Assembly (NCBI RefSeq): GCF_001673405.1
Contig: NZ_LZLV01000020.1
Span: forward strand, 89,993 to 153,992
DNA: 64,000 nucleotides
Direction of reading: 5' to 3'
Source: Mycobacterium sp. 1245111.1
Lineage (GTDB): Bacteria; Actinomycetota; Actinomycetes; Mycobacteriales; Mycobacteriaceae
How positions within the stretch are numbered: position 1 is the first letter of the stretch; every line of letters begins with the position of its first letter. Below the pieces are notes generated by a model that worked only from the letters and a program-made list of their open reading frames with translations, was not told where the DNA came from and searched no databases. Positions 25,296 through 34,292 of this stretch are shown here, in pieces. Both the position numbers and the translations under genes were made by a program.

Positions 25296-26917
25296 GTGGA
25301 CATCGACGCCTTTTCTGTCGCTTGCCTTTTCGCCCAGCGGTAGTCGGCCTTGCCGTTACCCAGGCGATGAACCTGATCGACGGGGATGAATTCCTTGGGC
25401 ACCTTGAACCTCGCCAGATGTGAGGCGCAGTATTCCGGCAACGACTCTGGGGCGGCGACCCCGTCGGGCAGCTGGATCAGAGCGACAATCTCCTCGCCCC
25501 ACCGTTCGCTCGGACGGCCGACCACCAGCGCATCGGCGATATCCGGATGCGCCCGCAGCACCTCTTCGACCTCCTCGACGAACACCTTCTCGCCGCCGGT
25601 GTTGACCACCAACGAGTCACGGCCATACAGACGCAGTGTCCCGTCGGCCTCGAGCGCTGCGCGGTCGCCCGATATCACCACGCGCTTGCCCTCGACCACC
25701 GGGAAGGTCTTGCGGGTGGCGTCCGGATCGTTGAGGTATCCCAACGGAATCCGGCCTTCCCTGGCGGCCCAACCCACCTCGCTGTCGCCCGGGGAGAGGA
25801 AATGACTGTAATCCTCGGAGAGCACGAGTCCGCCCTCGCGCAGCGTGAAGGTATCAGTTCGGGTGTCTCCGTGGCTGTGCCCGAATCCCATGTTTCCGGT
25901 CTCCGACGACCCGTATCCGTTGATCAGAACAAGCTGAGGCAGCAGTTCCAGCAGTGCCTGTTGATGTATGGGATTCGTTGCGGCACCGCCCGTGCCGATC
26001 GAGACCAGCGACGACAACTCGTAGCTGCCTCGACGCAATTCGGCGACAAGTGGCCCGGCGTAGGCATCCCCCACCATCGTCATCATGCCCACCTTCTCGC
26101 GCTCCGCGATTTCCCATACCAATCGCGGGTCGAGTTTCTTGCTGGTGTCGTACAGCACCACGGTCAGGCCGGCCATGATGGCGGCGAACGCGGTCCACAT
26201 ACCGGCGGCATGCATCAGCGGCGACACCGCGAACCAGGGCGGTCCGGCGTTGTTGCGACTGATCTTGTCACGGATATCTTGAGCGCACGCGTGATCGGCG
26301 CCCACCATCGACGAGACGTACATGTCGGATTGACGCCACAGCACGCCCTTTGGGCGCCCGGTGGTGCCACCGGTGCAGACCATCAGCAGATCGTCGGGAG
26401 ACACGTCGATAGCTTGGTCCGTATCCCCTTGCAACAGAGCATCTTCCAGCGAGACCGCACCCGGCAGCTCCGATGCCTCCCACCCGTCGTCAATCGACAG
26501 CAGTAGGTCGACACCAACCCGCTCAAGCGCATCGGCGAACTTGGCACCGAGCGACTTGTGATAGATCACGGCGCGCGGGCGCACGTAGTCCAGCAGTTCG
26601 CGGACTTCGCGCGGCGTGTAGTTGTAGTTGACATTCACTGGAACGGTGCGGGCCTTCAGACAGCCGATCACCATGTCGACGTAGAGATCGCTGTGCATGA
26701 TCAGCGCCACTCGGTCCTGCCCGCATTCCCAATTCTGCAGGGCGTCACGTTCCTGATGGACACCGAAACCGTTGGCCGCGAGGTAGTTCGCCAACCGTCG
26801 GGTACGGTCCGCGGTCTCGGCGAACGTCCTACGTCTGTCACCACAGACGGTGATCTCGCGGTCCGGAATCGCCTCGGCGATCACGTCGAACACCGCACCG
26901 ATGGTCCACTCGCTCAT
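25292..26917 (-). CDS. AMP-forming acyl-CoA synthetase
   Basis: 541 residues from ATG 26917 (MSEWTIGAVFDVIAEAIPDR); an upstream open stretch reads through the neighbouring gene's end. Motifs: CTGGTTGRPKGV, NGYGSSETGN, LYGRDSLVVNTGGEKVF, and the lysine in LGNGKADYRW. It resembles the ligase at 5982-7637 throughout. It provides the CoA ester on which the dehydrogenase subunits and hydratase of the same operon act. Confidence 0.92.
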   Translation of the reverse strand: MSEWTIGAVFDVIAEAIPDREITVCGDRRRTFAETADRTRRLANYLAANGFGVHQERDALQNWECGQDRVALIMHSDLYVDMVIGCLKARTVPVNVNYNYTPREVRELLDYVRPRAVIYHKSLGAKFADALERVGVDLLLSIDDGWEASELPGAVSLEDALLQGDTDQAIDVSPDDLLMVCTGGTTGRPKGVLWRQSDMYVSSMVGADHACAQDIRDKISRNNAGPPWFAVSPLMHAAGMWTAFAAIMAGLTVVLYDTSKKLDPRLVWEIAEREKVGMMTMVGDAYAGPLVAELRRGSYELSSLVSIGTGGAATNPIHQQALLELLPQLVLINGYGSSETGNMGFGHSHGDTRTDTFTLREGGLVLSEDYSHFLSPGDSEVGWAAREGRIPLGYLNDPDATRKTFPVVEGKRVVISGDRAALEADGTLRLYGRDSLVVNTGGEKVFVEEVEEVLRAHPDIADALVVGRPSERWGEEIVALIQLPDGVAAPESLPEYCASHLARFKVPKEFIPVDQVHRLGNGKADYRWAKRQATEKASMST

Positions 26918-26939
26918 GGCGTCACGAGGCCTCGAGCGC

Positions 26940-28142
26940 TCACGCCGACGCGCCGACCTTGACGTCCAGCAGGTCCAACGCGTTGTCCCGCATGACCTTT
27001 CGGATATCCGCATCGCTGAACCCGGCCAACTCCGCGGTGAATGACACCGGGTCCTCCAACCCCTCGCCGTGCGGCCAGTCCGATCCGAACAGGATCTTCT
27101 CGACGCCGATCACCGATGCAAGTTCGGTCAAGTCGTCTTCGTAGTAAGGCGCGATCCAGACGTTGGTGCGGAGCTGCTCCACCGGATCGTGCGGGAATAG
27201 CTTGGGGTGGTTGTTGGCGGCCTTTTTGAGCCGCTTGACCAGCCGGTAGACGAAGTACGAACCGTTCTCGATGCTGACGGCTTTGAGCTTCGGGTGACGG
27301 GTGAAGACGCCGTGGGCGATCATCGAGGCCATCGTGTCGTGGATAGCGCGGTCGTCGACGAGTATCTGGTCCAGCGGATCCGCGCCACCGAAGGCCTCGA
27401 AAGTCGATTTGCCACCCCACATTCCGGCCACCTGGAGGTAGCCGGAGTCGCTGAGGTGGAATCCCACCGGAACCCCGGCCTCGGCCAGCGCGGCCCACAC
27501 CGGATCGTGCAGCGGATCGCCCAACGACCGCGGCTTAACGACACCGGGCACCGGTGCAGGGCGCACTAGAATCAGTTTCGCTCCGCGGGCGAGGACGAAT
27601 TCGACCTCCTCCAGGGCTCCGGCGGGGTCGGCCAGCGAAATGATCGGCGCGGCGATGATCCGGTGGTCGGGCCGATCGAAGCCCCAATCCTCGTCCAACC
27701 ACAGGTTGAAGGCGTGAACGGAGGCCATCGTCGCTTCGACGTCGTGCTTGAGCGCCTCCTCGACCCCGCACGCGAATGTCGGCAACATGAACACGGTTTC
27801 GATGCCCTGGGTGTCCATCACCGTGATGCGGGCGTCGCGGTTCTGGTACTCGGGATGCTGTTCGAGCCGCTCGACCTTCATCAACGATGCCGGATCGACG
27901 CCTTCCGGGATTTCACCGCGAAACAGCAAGTCCAGACATCCGGGCACGATGATGGGATCGAAGGTCGGATTCGGAATGAAGCGATTCACCCGATCTCCGA
28001 TGACCGCCTGAAAGTGCTTGCCGTCCTGGAAGATCTGGACCCCACGCCTGCGGAACTTCTTGTCCAGATGCCGGGTGAACGCGTCCAGCGGTTCGTAGTA
28101 GTGATTGTCGACGTCGATCGCCTTATAGCCCAAGGTCCCCAT
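26940..28142 (-). CDS. Amidohydrolase-2 family metal-dependent hydrolase
   Basis: 400 residues. ATG 28142 (MGTLGYKAIDVDNHYYEP) is chosen because GGAAAGG lies 6 bases upstream; an in-frame ATG at 28148 is too close to it. Here the metal motif reads DVDNHYYE, a D-x-x-H variant seen in actinobacterial members. Later signatures are VGFHLSDSGYLQVAG and EKILFGSDWPHGEGL. The protein is longer than its partner at 24456-25295. Its start overlaps the crotonase 3' end by 20 bases. Confidence 0.82.
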   Translation of the reverse strand: MGTLGYKAIDVDNHYYEPLDAFTRHLDKKFRRRGVQIFQDGKHFQAVIGDRVNRFIPNPTFDPIIVPGCLDLLFRGEIPEGVDPASLMKVERLEQHPEYQNRDARITVMDTQGIETVFMLPTFACGVEEALKHDVEATMASVHAFNLWLDEDWGFDRPDHRIIAAPIISLADPAGALEEVEFVLARGAKLILVRPAPVPGVVKPRSLGDPLHDPVWAALAEAGVPVGFHLSDSGYLQVAGMWGGKSTFEAFGGADPLDQILVDDRAIHDTMASMIAHGVFTRHPKLKAVSIENGSYFVYRLVKRLKKAANNHPKLFPHDPVEQLRTNVWIAPYYEDDLTELASVIGVEKILFGSDWPHGEGLEDPVSFTAELAGFSDADIRKVMRDNALDLLDVKVGASA

Positions 28143-29013
28143 GGTCATCCTTTCCGGTAGCGCAAGATTCATCGGATGCACGCAACCCCGGAAAACTCGG
28201 GGCGCGTTTTTCCAGGAAGCTGGTGATGCCTTCGATCACGTCGGGCCGCTTCAGCGACTGCTGCAGCAGGACTTCAGACCGAGCGTTGGAGTCGGCGACC
28301 TCGCGCATCGCGTCGGCGTACGCCTGACGCTTGATGATCGCCATCGATGTCGGGGAACAGTTTTGGGCGATGTCCTCGGCGTAGGCCATCGTGCGGTCCA
28401 TCAGTTGCTCCGGCCGCACGACTTCTTTGACCAGACCGAGCTCTGCCGCCTCGTCGGCGAGAAACGTCCGACCGCTCAACAGAAGATCGAGCGCGACGCC
28501 CCAGCCGGTCAGCCGCGGCAGGATCCACGAGACGCCATATTCCGCGATCAGCCCACGCCGGGAAAACGACGCCGCGAACTTCGCCCCGGCGGCGGCGAAT
28601 CGGACATCGCACATCAGCGCCTGGGTCAGACCGATACCGACGCAGGATCCGTTGATGGCGGCGACGACCGGTTTGCACAGCGTCGTGAGATGGTACGGCT
28701 GGCGGTCCCCGATCAGGCTGGCCAGCTTGCCCTCGTCGGTCTTGTCGATCGACTCCGTGACGCTGCCCATCGAACCCAACTGCGCGCCGGCGCAGAAGGC
28801 CTTACCCCGGCCGGTCAGCACGATCACCCGAACCGAGGGGTCGTCCTCGGCGCGCTCGATTCCCGCGTAGAAAGCGGTGGCGATGTCGCCGCCCCAGGTG
28901 TTGAGTCGATCGGGCCGGTTCAGCGTCAGCACCGCGACCCCGGTGGAAGTGACCTCGTAGATCACCGCCTGCTCCTGGCCTGATTCGGCGAGCCGGTCTT
29001 CGGTGGTGCTCAT
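28123..29013 (-). CDS. Enoyl-CoA hydratase/isomerase (crotonase) family protein
   Basis: 296 residues from ATG 29013 (GGGGAGG 7 bases upstream). Crotonase signatures: LTLNRPDRLNTWGG, KAFCAGAQLG (oxyanion hole), AINGSCVGIGLTQALMCDV and LIAEYGVSWILPRLTG. At the positions of the two catalytic glutamates of rat mitochondrial enoyl-CoA hydratase it has Thr (GIGLTQ) and Arg (SFSRRG), so it may be an isomerase, hydrolase or other crotonase chemistry. First gene of the six-gene operon; a TACTGTA box lies 53 bases upstream. Confidence 0.88.
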   Translation of the reverse strand: MSTTEDRLAESGQEQAVIYEVTSTGVAVLTLNRPDRLNTWGGDIATAFYAGIERAEDDPSVRVIVLTGRGKAFCAGAQLGSMGSVTESIDKTDEGKLASLIGDRQPYHLTTLCKPVVAAINGSCVGIGLTQALMCDVRFAAAGAKFAASFSRRGLIAEYGVSWILPRLTGWGVALDLLLSGRTFLADEAAELGLVKEVVRPEQLMDRTMAYAEDIAQNCSPTSMAIIKRQAYADAMREVADSNARSEVLLQQSLKRPDVIEGITSFLEKRAPSFPGLRASDESCATGKDDHGDLGL

Positions 29014-29065
29014 CGACCGTCCTCCCCTGAGCCCAGGCGGCATTTTCCACTCCAACGTGTACGCA

Positions 29066-29084
29066 TACTGTATACCTATCGGTA
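29066..29084. promoter_or_regulatory. TACTGTA-type box upstream of the crotonase operon
   Basis: TACTGTATACCTATCGGTA. The string TACTGTA followed by TACCTATCG also occurs, reversed, at 29311-29329 upstream of the TetR gene, with one extra base. The arrangement of two boxes flanking the 350-base promoter region of divergent genes suggests control by the TetR protein encoded next to them. Confidence 0.6.
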
Positions 29085-29310
29085 GCGCATTCTGCAACAG
29101 CCGGCAGCGACGCTTCGACGCCGCCCTGACAGCCAAAATCCTGGCCTCCGGCGAGCGCTACGACGAGGCCGGGCCGCCGACGCGGTCGCAATGCGCGAAA
29201 GTCGGCTAAGTTTCTCAAAAGGACTGTCGCCGAACCGATTTCGCCCCGCACCCGTGTCGTCGGCCACCGGGCCGGTGCTCGTCGCGCACCGCGGTACGTA
29301 TCAAAAACCC

Positions 29311-29329
29311 TACGATAGGTATTACAGTA
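29311..29329. promoter_or_regulatory. TACTGTA-type box upstream of the TetR gene
   Basis: TACGATAGGTATTACAGTA; its reverse complement, TACTGTAATACCTATCGTA, matches the box at 29066-29084. It lies 38 bases upstream of GTG 29368, where a bound repressor would block transcription of its own gene. Confidence 0.6.
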
Positions 29330-29367
29330 GCTAGCTGGGACAGTCACACGTGATGGAGGTGCCACCA

Positions 29368-30156
29368 GTGGCCAAACAGGCGACCGCCGAAAAGCGGCAG
29401 CGGCGCGAACGTGGATCCATCAACCCCGACGACATCATCAGCGGTGCATTCGAGCTTGCCGAGCAGGTGTCGATCGACAACCTGAGCATGCCACTGCTCG
29501 GTAAACACCTCGGTGTCGGCGTGACGAGCATTTACTGGTACTTCCGCAAAAAAGACGACCTGCTCAATGCGATGACCGATCGCGCGCTACGCAAGTATGT
29601 GTTCGCGACACCCTACGTCGAGGCCGCCGACTGGCGAATCACGCTGCGCAACCACGCCCGCTCGATGCGTAAGACATTCATGGGCAACCCCATTCTGTGC
29701 GACTTGATTCTTATCAGGTCGGCGCTGAGCCCCAGGGCGGCCCGCGCCGGTGTTCAGGAGATCGAGAAAGCGATCGCGGGACTGGTCGAGGCGGGGCTTT
29801 CTCCGGAAGAGGCCTTCGACACGTATTCCGCGGTGTCGGTTCATGTCCGAGGGTCGGTCGTGCTGCACCGGCTTCAGGAGAAGAACCAGGCGACCGAAAG
29901 CGGCGGTCGGACATTCGAAGATGCGATGGTCGTTGATCCGGCTGCGACTCCGCTGCTCGCCGAGATGACCGCCAAAGGGCATCACATCGGCGCTCCCGAC
30001 GACAACAACTTCGAATACGGTCTCGACTGCATTCTCGACAAGGCCAGCCGTCTGATCGAGCAGCGCTCGAAGCCGTCTGGCCGGCAACAGAAATCGACCT
30101 CGGCACGCCCGCGCAAGTCGGCGGCCGCTGGGCGCGCGAAGAGCCGGCGCAACTGA
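29368..30156 (+). CDS. TetR-family transcriptional regulator
   Basis: 262 residues. GTG 29368 is chosen because GGAGGTG stands 8 bases upstream; ATG 29353 is possible. The DNA-binding domain spans about residues 18-65: INPDDIISGAFELAEQVSID, then LGKHLGVGVTSIYWYFRKKD as helix-turn-helix. A ligand-binding helical domain follows, with HVRGSVVLHRLQEKN. The last ~25 residues are Lys/Arg/Ser-rich (RPRKSAAAGRAKSRRN), an unusual basic tail that may add DNA affinity. Likely repressor of its own gene and the crotonase operon through the two neighbouring boxes. Confidence 0.9.
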   Translation: MAKQATAEKRQRRERGSINPDDIISGAFELAEQVSIDNLSMPLLGKHLGVGVTSIYWYFRKKDDLLNAMTDRALRKYVFATPYVEAADWRITLRNHARSMRKTFMGNPILCDLILIRSALSPRAARAGVQEIEKAIAGLVEAGLSPEEAFDTYSAVSVHVRGSVVLHRLQEKNQATESGGRTFEDAMVVDPAATPLLAEMTAKGHHIGAPDDNNFEYGLDCILDKASRLIEQRSKPSGRQQKSTSARPRKSAAAGRAKSRRN

Positions 30157-30163
30157 GCCGTGC

Positions 30164-31057
30164 TCAGCTTCGCGGCGGTTCCGGCACGTTGAAGTGCTCG
30201 TCGCGGAGCCGAAACGCCTCTTTCGTGCCGTGCTGTGCCCGTGTCTTGACGAAGTTGAACTCGCCCGGCGCGAATTGCAGATTCGTCCCGAATGCGTGGA
30301 ATAGGTAGCTCGCCACCTCTTCGCCCTGGTATGCCTGACTCTGCTCGACGAGCCGAAACGCTTCTTTCGCGATAACCACACCGTCGGCCGGCATCTTGGC
30401 GGCCTTCTCCGCCCAGTACCGAGCCCGCGCCGTCACGCACGCGGGATCACAAGTCTCCGTGAAGATCCCGAGGTTCTCGATCGATCCGGCCTCGATGATG
30501 TCGCCGGTCAGCAACAACCGACGGGCAAGCACGGGGCCCAACCGGTGGAAGAACATGTGCAGGCTGCCCAGTGCCGGACCCAGGAAGCGGGTGGCCGGCA
30601 TGCCGATCTTGGTGTCGCGACCGATGACGGAAATGTCTGTCATCAAGGCGATTTCGAAGCCGCCGCCGAGCGCGTAGCCGCTGATCTCCCCTACGGTCAC
30701 TTTCGGAAAGCCCATCAGGTTGTGGTAGAAGCCGAAGGACTTGCGGTCGACCGTCAGCCGACGGCGCTGGCTGGGGCGCTTCTTTGTGGATGGGTCCCCT
30801 TGCTGTGGACCGCGCTCGCCGTACCAGCCGTATGCATTGTTCATGTCCGCCCCGGTGCTGAACACCCCCTCGGCGCCGCGCAGCAGCACCACGGTGAGGT
30901 CGTCGTCGTCCGCGACGCGATCCAGGCATCGGGCCACCGCGTCGCGCATGGTCGCATCGTACGAGTTCCGTTGCCGCGGATTGTTCAATGTTATTGTCGC
31001 GATCCGCTTTTCCGGGTCGACCTCGAACAGAACGCGATCGTCGTCTGAGCCGCTCAT
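30164..31057 (-). CDS. Enoyl-CoA hydratase/isomerase family protein
   Basis: 297 residues. ITLNNPRQRNSYDATM opens the crotonase fold, EGVFSTGADMNNAYGW is the oxyanion-hole region, and ISGYALGGGFEIALMTDISV keeps the first catalytic glutamate. The second position reads GMPATRFLG, alanine in place of glutamate, so full hydratase activity is doubtful. An insert around KKRPSQRRRLTVDRKS is basic. The gene overlaps the upstream regulator's stop (ATGA) and is convergent with the TetR gene at a 7-base gap. Confidence 0.88.
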   Translation of the reverse strand: MSGSDDDRVLFEVDPEKRIATITLNNPRQRNSYDATMRDAVARCLDRVADDDDLTVVLLRGAEGVFSTGADMNNAYGWYGERGPQQGDPSTKKRPSQRRRLTVDRKSFGFYHNLMGFPKVTVGEISGYALGGGFEIALMTDISVIGRDTKIGMPATRFLGPALGSLHMFFHRLGPVLARRLLLTGDIIEAGSIENLGIFTETCDPACVTARARYWAEKAAKMPADGVVIAKEAFRLVEQSQAYQGEEVASYLFHAFGTNLQFAPGEFNFVKTRAQHGTKEAFRLRDEHFNVPEPPRS

Positions 31058-31851
31058 GCGTCAGACCCCTTCCTGCCGTTCGGGAGTACATCGAGGTTCG
31101 ACACCAGCTTGGCCTCGATCGTCTGGTCGGTGCCGAATGCCAGCGTGTTACGCCGCGCCGCCGCCAGATGGTCTTGCGCGAGCCGCACCGCCCTGGCGGC
31201 ATTGCCGTCGGAGATGGCGTCGAGCAATCGCTGATGATCACGTAACGCCGCCCGCCTGGTCTTGTCCGCCATCGGCGCCGATTCACCGTGCCACACCGCC
31301 GATTCATGGGCAGACCAGATCAACTCCAGCGATCCGATCAGCAGGATCATCGACTCGTTGCCGCATCGAGACACCAGCGTTTCGTGAAACCGGCGGGCGT
31401 TCGGCACGTAACGCGACACGTCGTCGAATTGCTCCGTCTGGACGTCGATTTCACTCTGCAGGTAGGGGACCACTTCGGTCATCCGGTCCTCGCGCGCGGC
31501 ACACATGCCTGCGCACACCGGCTCGAGATGCATCAGCGCTTCGCTGACGTCCACCGGCGTCGCCGCCCTGGACTGCAACACCATGCTGATCATGTGAGCC
31601 GTCCGCTCGGCGGTCGGATGGTGAACCAACGCCCCACCGACGTTGCCACGCCGTATCGAAATAAGACCATCTGTCTCCAACAGATGGATGGCTTCACGCA
31701 ATGCCGGTGGGCTGACTCCGAACTCGGCGAACAGGGCTTCCTGCGAGGGGAGCACGTCGCCTTCCTTCAGCCGACCGGACAAGATGTCGTCCCTCAATTT
31801 CGAGGCGACCAGTTCGGCCACCCGCGGCTGGCGAAAGCGGTGAGTTGCCAC
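31054..31851 (-). CDS. GntR-family (FadR subfamily) transcriptional regulator
   Basis: 265 residues. The winged helix covers residues 8-75 (VAELVASKLRDDILSGRLKE, LFAEFGVSPPALREAIHLLE, GLISIRRGNVGGALV). The all-helical FCD ligand domain follows, with the metal/ligand histidines in HMISMV, RRFHETLV and LRDHQRLLDAI. FadR-type regulators sense acyl-CoAs or small acids. It lies 1 base downstream of the thioesterase gene and overlaps the crotonase start, so it is autoregulated as part of that operon. Confidence 0.9.
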   Translation of the reverse strand: MATHRFRQPRVAELVASKLRDDILSGRLKEGDVLPSQEALFAEFGVSPPALREAIHLLETDGLISIRRGNVGGALVHHPTAERTAHMISMVLQSRAATPVDVSEALMHLEPVCAGMCAAREDRMTEVVPYLQSEIDVQTEQFDDVSRYVPNARRFHETLVSRCGNESMILLIGSLELIWSAHESAVWHGESAPMADKTRRAALRDHQRLLDAISDGNAARAVRLAQDHLAAARRNTLAFGTDQTIEAKLVSNLDVLPNGRKGSDA

Positions 31852-31852
31852 C

Positions 31853-32524
31853 TTAGACCCGCTCGGCTCGTCGCTTGCCGAGCAGGTGCCCGGTCAACTT
31901 CTCGGGAGGCACTGCCAACGTGGCGATCTCTCCGACGCACAGCACCTCGTCGTCGAGCAGCAGCCGGGCCGTCGAGGTGATTCCCCGCTCCACCTCGGAA
32001 CGTGCGATATCGAAACGCAATTCGGTCAGCACCGGGGTCGGCCGCCGGAAAGTGACCTGAAGTGACCGAGTCTTACCGGAAAGCCCGCGGACGCAGTTGT
32101 GGTGTTGCACCACACTGTCGAAGAACACCGCGAGAAACCCACCGTGGACTAATCCCGGCGGACCTTCGTACACGAGCGGGAAAGCGACTCGGCCCGAGGC
32201 GGCCTCGTCGTCGAGTCGATCGAAGTGGTACTCGGGAAAGCAAGGGTTGAACGCACCGATATCCGTCGCATGATCCAGGTAGACCCGATGGTCGCCGGCA
32301 TCGTCGGCGCCGACCCGCGGCGCGCTGTCCGGCGGTACCGCCGCACGCAGTTCGTCTTCCCATACACCGAGTTGCGTGATGATCGCGTCCACCGTGGGAT
32401 GCGGATGTTCCAGCGACAGCAACAGGTCGCCGAGCCGTCGGATCGCGCCTGCGGCAGCAATGGTCTGCGCCAGCGGCGATTCACCGAACCCCGCACGCGC
32501 CGCCGCGGCCTCGTGTTCGCCCAT
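31853..32524 (-). CDS. PaaI-type hotdog-fold thioesterase
   Basis: 223 residues, first gene of a three-gene minus-strand operon. The hotdog domain is C-terminal: GPPGLVHGGFLAVFFDSVVQ (His-Gly-Gly helix), then TRSLQVTFRRPTPVLTELRF and LCVGEIATLAVPPEKL. An N-terminal helical extension of about 85 residues resembles that of the thioesterase at 5353-5973. It hydrolyses acyl-CoA esters of unknown chain. Divergent from the crotonase/ligase operon at 32645. Confidence 0.82.
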   Translation of the reverse strand: MGEHEAAAARAGFGESPLAQTIAAAGAIRRLGDLLLSLEHPHPTVDAIITQLGVWEDELRAAVPPDSAPRVGADDAGDHRVYLDHATDIGAFNPCFPEYHFDRLDDEAASGRVAFPLVYEGPPGLVHGGFLAVFFDSVVQHHNCVRGLSGKTRSLQVTFRRPTPVLTELRFDIARSEVERGITSTARLLLDDEVLCVGEIATLAVPPEKLTGHLLGKRRAERV

Positions 32525-32600
32525 CCGACCTCTTCCCGACGCTTCTGTTCCGCAACGCCGCTTTCCTTGCTAAGTTATACAGCGAAGCAATTGTAGTGCC

Positions 32601-32619
32601 TACTGTAGAGGTATCGATA
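32601..32619. promoter_or_regulatory. TACTGTA-type box upstream of the crotonase/ligase operon
   Basis: TACTGTAGAGGTATCGATA, 25 bases before GTG 32645 and 76 bases from the divergent thioesterase start. It shares TACTGTA and TATCG with the boxes at 29066 and 29311 but is otherwise less alike. Confidence 0.5.
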
Positions 32620-32644
32620 TCATCAGGGAAGGGCGGATTCGCGG

Positions 32645-33463
32645 GTGAGTCAGGACGTGGACTCCACGCCGGCCGACGGCTCGCTCAACGCGAGTCGGGA
32701 CGGCTCGATCCTGCGGCTCCAACTGAACCGGCCCGCCCGTCGAAACTCGTTGACACAGACCATGATCGCGGCATTCGTCGATACGCTGACGTCGGCCGCA
32801 ACCGATGATTCGCTACGCGCGATACACATCAGCGGCGCCGGCGAGGACTTCTGCGCGGGCGTCGACTGGGTTGCCACCAACGCCGGCGAGCAGCGCCCAC
32901 GCACCGGCGACATCCTCCGGCGAATCCCCCACGCCGCGAATCGGGTGATCGAGCTGCTGCACGGCATCCAGCTGCCGATTGTCGCCAGTGTGCGGGGCGT
33001 CGCTGCCGGACTCGGCTGCAACCTGGCGCTGGTCGCGGATTTCACCGTGGCCGCCGACGACGCGGTGTTCTGGGAGCCGTTCGCGGTGCGGGGATTCAGC
33101 CCGGATTCGGGCGCAACGTGGCTGCTTCCTCGATTGGCAGGCCTTACCCGGGCCAAGCGGATGTTGTTGCTCGGCGAAAAGGTCAACGCCGCCGACGCCG
33201 CCGACTGGGGGTTGATCCATCAAGCGGTGGCCGCGGCCGACCTGAATCGCGCGACCGACGAACTGCTGACTCGACTGGCCGACGGGCCCACGGTGGCGCT
33301 CGGGCTGGCCAAGCAGGCCATCCATTACGGACAGCACGCGACCCTGAACCAGTCGATGCAACAGGAATTGTTCGATGTCGAATTATCCTGTAGGACTTCC
33401 GATTTCAAGGAAGGACTTGCGGCGTTCCGGGAGCGGCGCCCGCCGCGATTCCAAGGGCGATGA
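32645..33463 (+). CDS. Enoyl-CoA hydratase/isomerase family protein
   Basis: 272 residues from GTG 32645 (GGGAAGGG 10 or so bases upstream). Crotonase fold: LQLNRPARRNSLTQTM, GEDFCAGVDW, VRGVAAGLGCNLALVADF, FSPDSGATWLLPRLAG. The canonical glutamates are replaced: Asn in GLGCNL, and Phe in WEPFAV; an Asp in FSPDSG may act instead, as aspartate does in 4-chlorobenzoyl-CoA dehalogenase-type relatives. First gene of an operon of three crotonases and three ligases. Confidence 0.88.
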   Translation: MSQDVDSTPADGSLNASRDGSILRLQLNRPARRNSLTQTMIAAFVDTLTSAATDDSLRAIHISGAGEDFCAGVDWVATNAGEQRPRTGDILRRIPHAANRVIELLHGIQLPIVASVRGVAAGLGCNLALVADFTVAADDAVFWEPFAVRGFSPDSGATWLLPRLAGLTRAKRMLLLGEKVNAADAADWGLIHQAVAAADLNRATDELLTRLADGPTVALGLAKQAIHYGQHATLNQSMQQELFDVELSCRTSDFKEGLAAFRERRPPRFQGR

Positions 33464-33479
33464 GCGAAAGAGAGTTGAG

Positions 33480-34292
33480 ATGACTTCCCGGTCGTACGAC
33501 ACCATCCAGTACGAGGTGGACGGGCACAAAGTCACGATCACCCTGAACCGGCCCGACGCCCTCAACGCGCTCAGCCCGCATATGATCACCGAGCTGCGTG
33601 ACGCCTATGCCGCCGCCGAAAACGACGACGACGTCTGGATTCTCATCGTCACAGGAGCCGGGCGGGCCTTCTGCACCGGCGCCGACGTCAAGGCGATTCC
33701 CGGCGACGGGAAGGTGATCAACGAACGGCCGTACCTGTCCACGTATGAGCAGTGGGAGGCACCTCAAGAGGGCACCCCGCCGTTTCGCACGATGGCCAAA
33801 CCGGTGCTCGCCGCGATCAACGGATTGTGTTGCGGCGCCGGCCTCGACTGGGTCACCACCGGTGACATCGTGATCGCCTCGGACAAGGCGACGTTCTTCG
33901 ACCCGCACGTCAGCATCGGGCTGGTGGCCGCTCGGGAGTTGGTCCGGGTGGCGCGCGTGCTCCCCCGCTCGATCGCACTGCGGATGGCGCTGATGGGCAA
34001 ACACGAACGGATGACCGCGCAGCGGGCCTACGAGTTCGGGATGATCAGCGAGATCGTGGACCACGAGCGGCTGCTGGAACGCGCCCACGAAATCGCCGAT
34101 ATCGTCAACTCGAATGCGCCGCTTGCGGTCCGGGGGACGCGGCTGGCCATCCTCAAGGGTCTCGATCTGCCGTTGCACGAAGCCGAATTGCTGGCCGAGT
34201 CCTTCCGCGAACGCAATCTGCACACCGAAGATTCGCTGGAAGGGCCCAAGGCTTTCGTCGAAAAGCGGCCGCCGGAGTGGAAGTGCCGATGA
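33480..34292 (+). CDS. Enoyl-CoA hydratase/isomerase family protein
   Basis: 270 residues from ATG 33480. ITLNRPDALNALSPHM, RAFCTGADVKAIPGD, INGLCCGAGLDWVTTGDIVI and FFDPHVSIGLVAARELVRVA mark an actinobacterial crotonase subgroup. The glutamate positions hold Asp (GAGLDW) and His (DPHVS). Its nearest relative in the window is the next gene, which shares FFDSHVSAGLV. Together with its neighbours it points to non-standard CoA-ester chemistry. The 16-base gap before it has only a weak ribosome-binding site. Confidence 0.88.
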   Translation: MTSRSYDTIQYEVDGHKVTITLNRPDALNALSPHMITELRDAYAAAENDDDVWILIVTGAGRAFCTGADVKAIPGDGKVINERPYLSTYEQWEAPQEGTPPFRTMAKPVLAAINGLCCGAGLDWVTTGDIVIASDKATFFDPHVSIGLVAARELVRVARVLPRSIALRMALMGKHERMTAQRAYEFGMISEIVDHERLLERAHEIADIVNSNAPLAVRGTRLAILKGLDLPLHEAELLAESFRERNLHTEDSLEGPKAFVEKRPPEWKCR

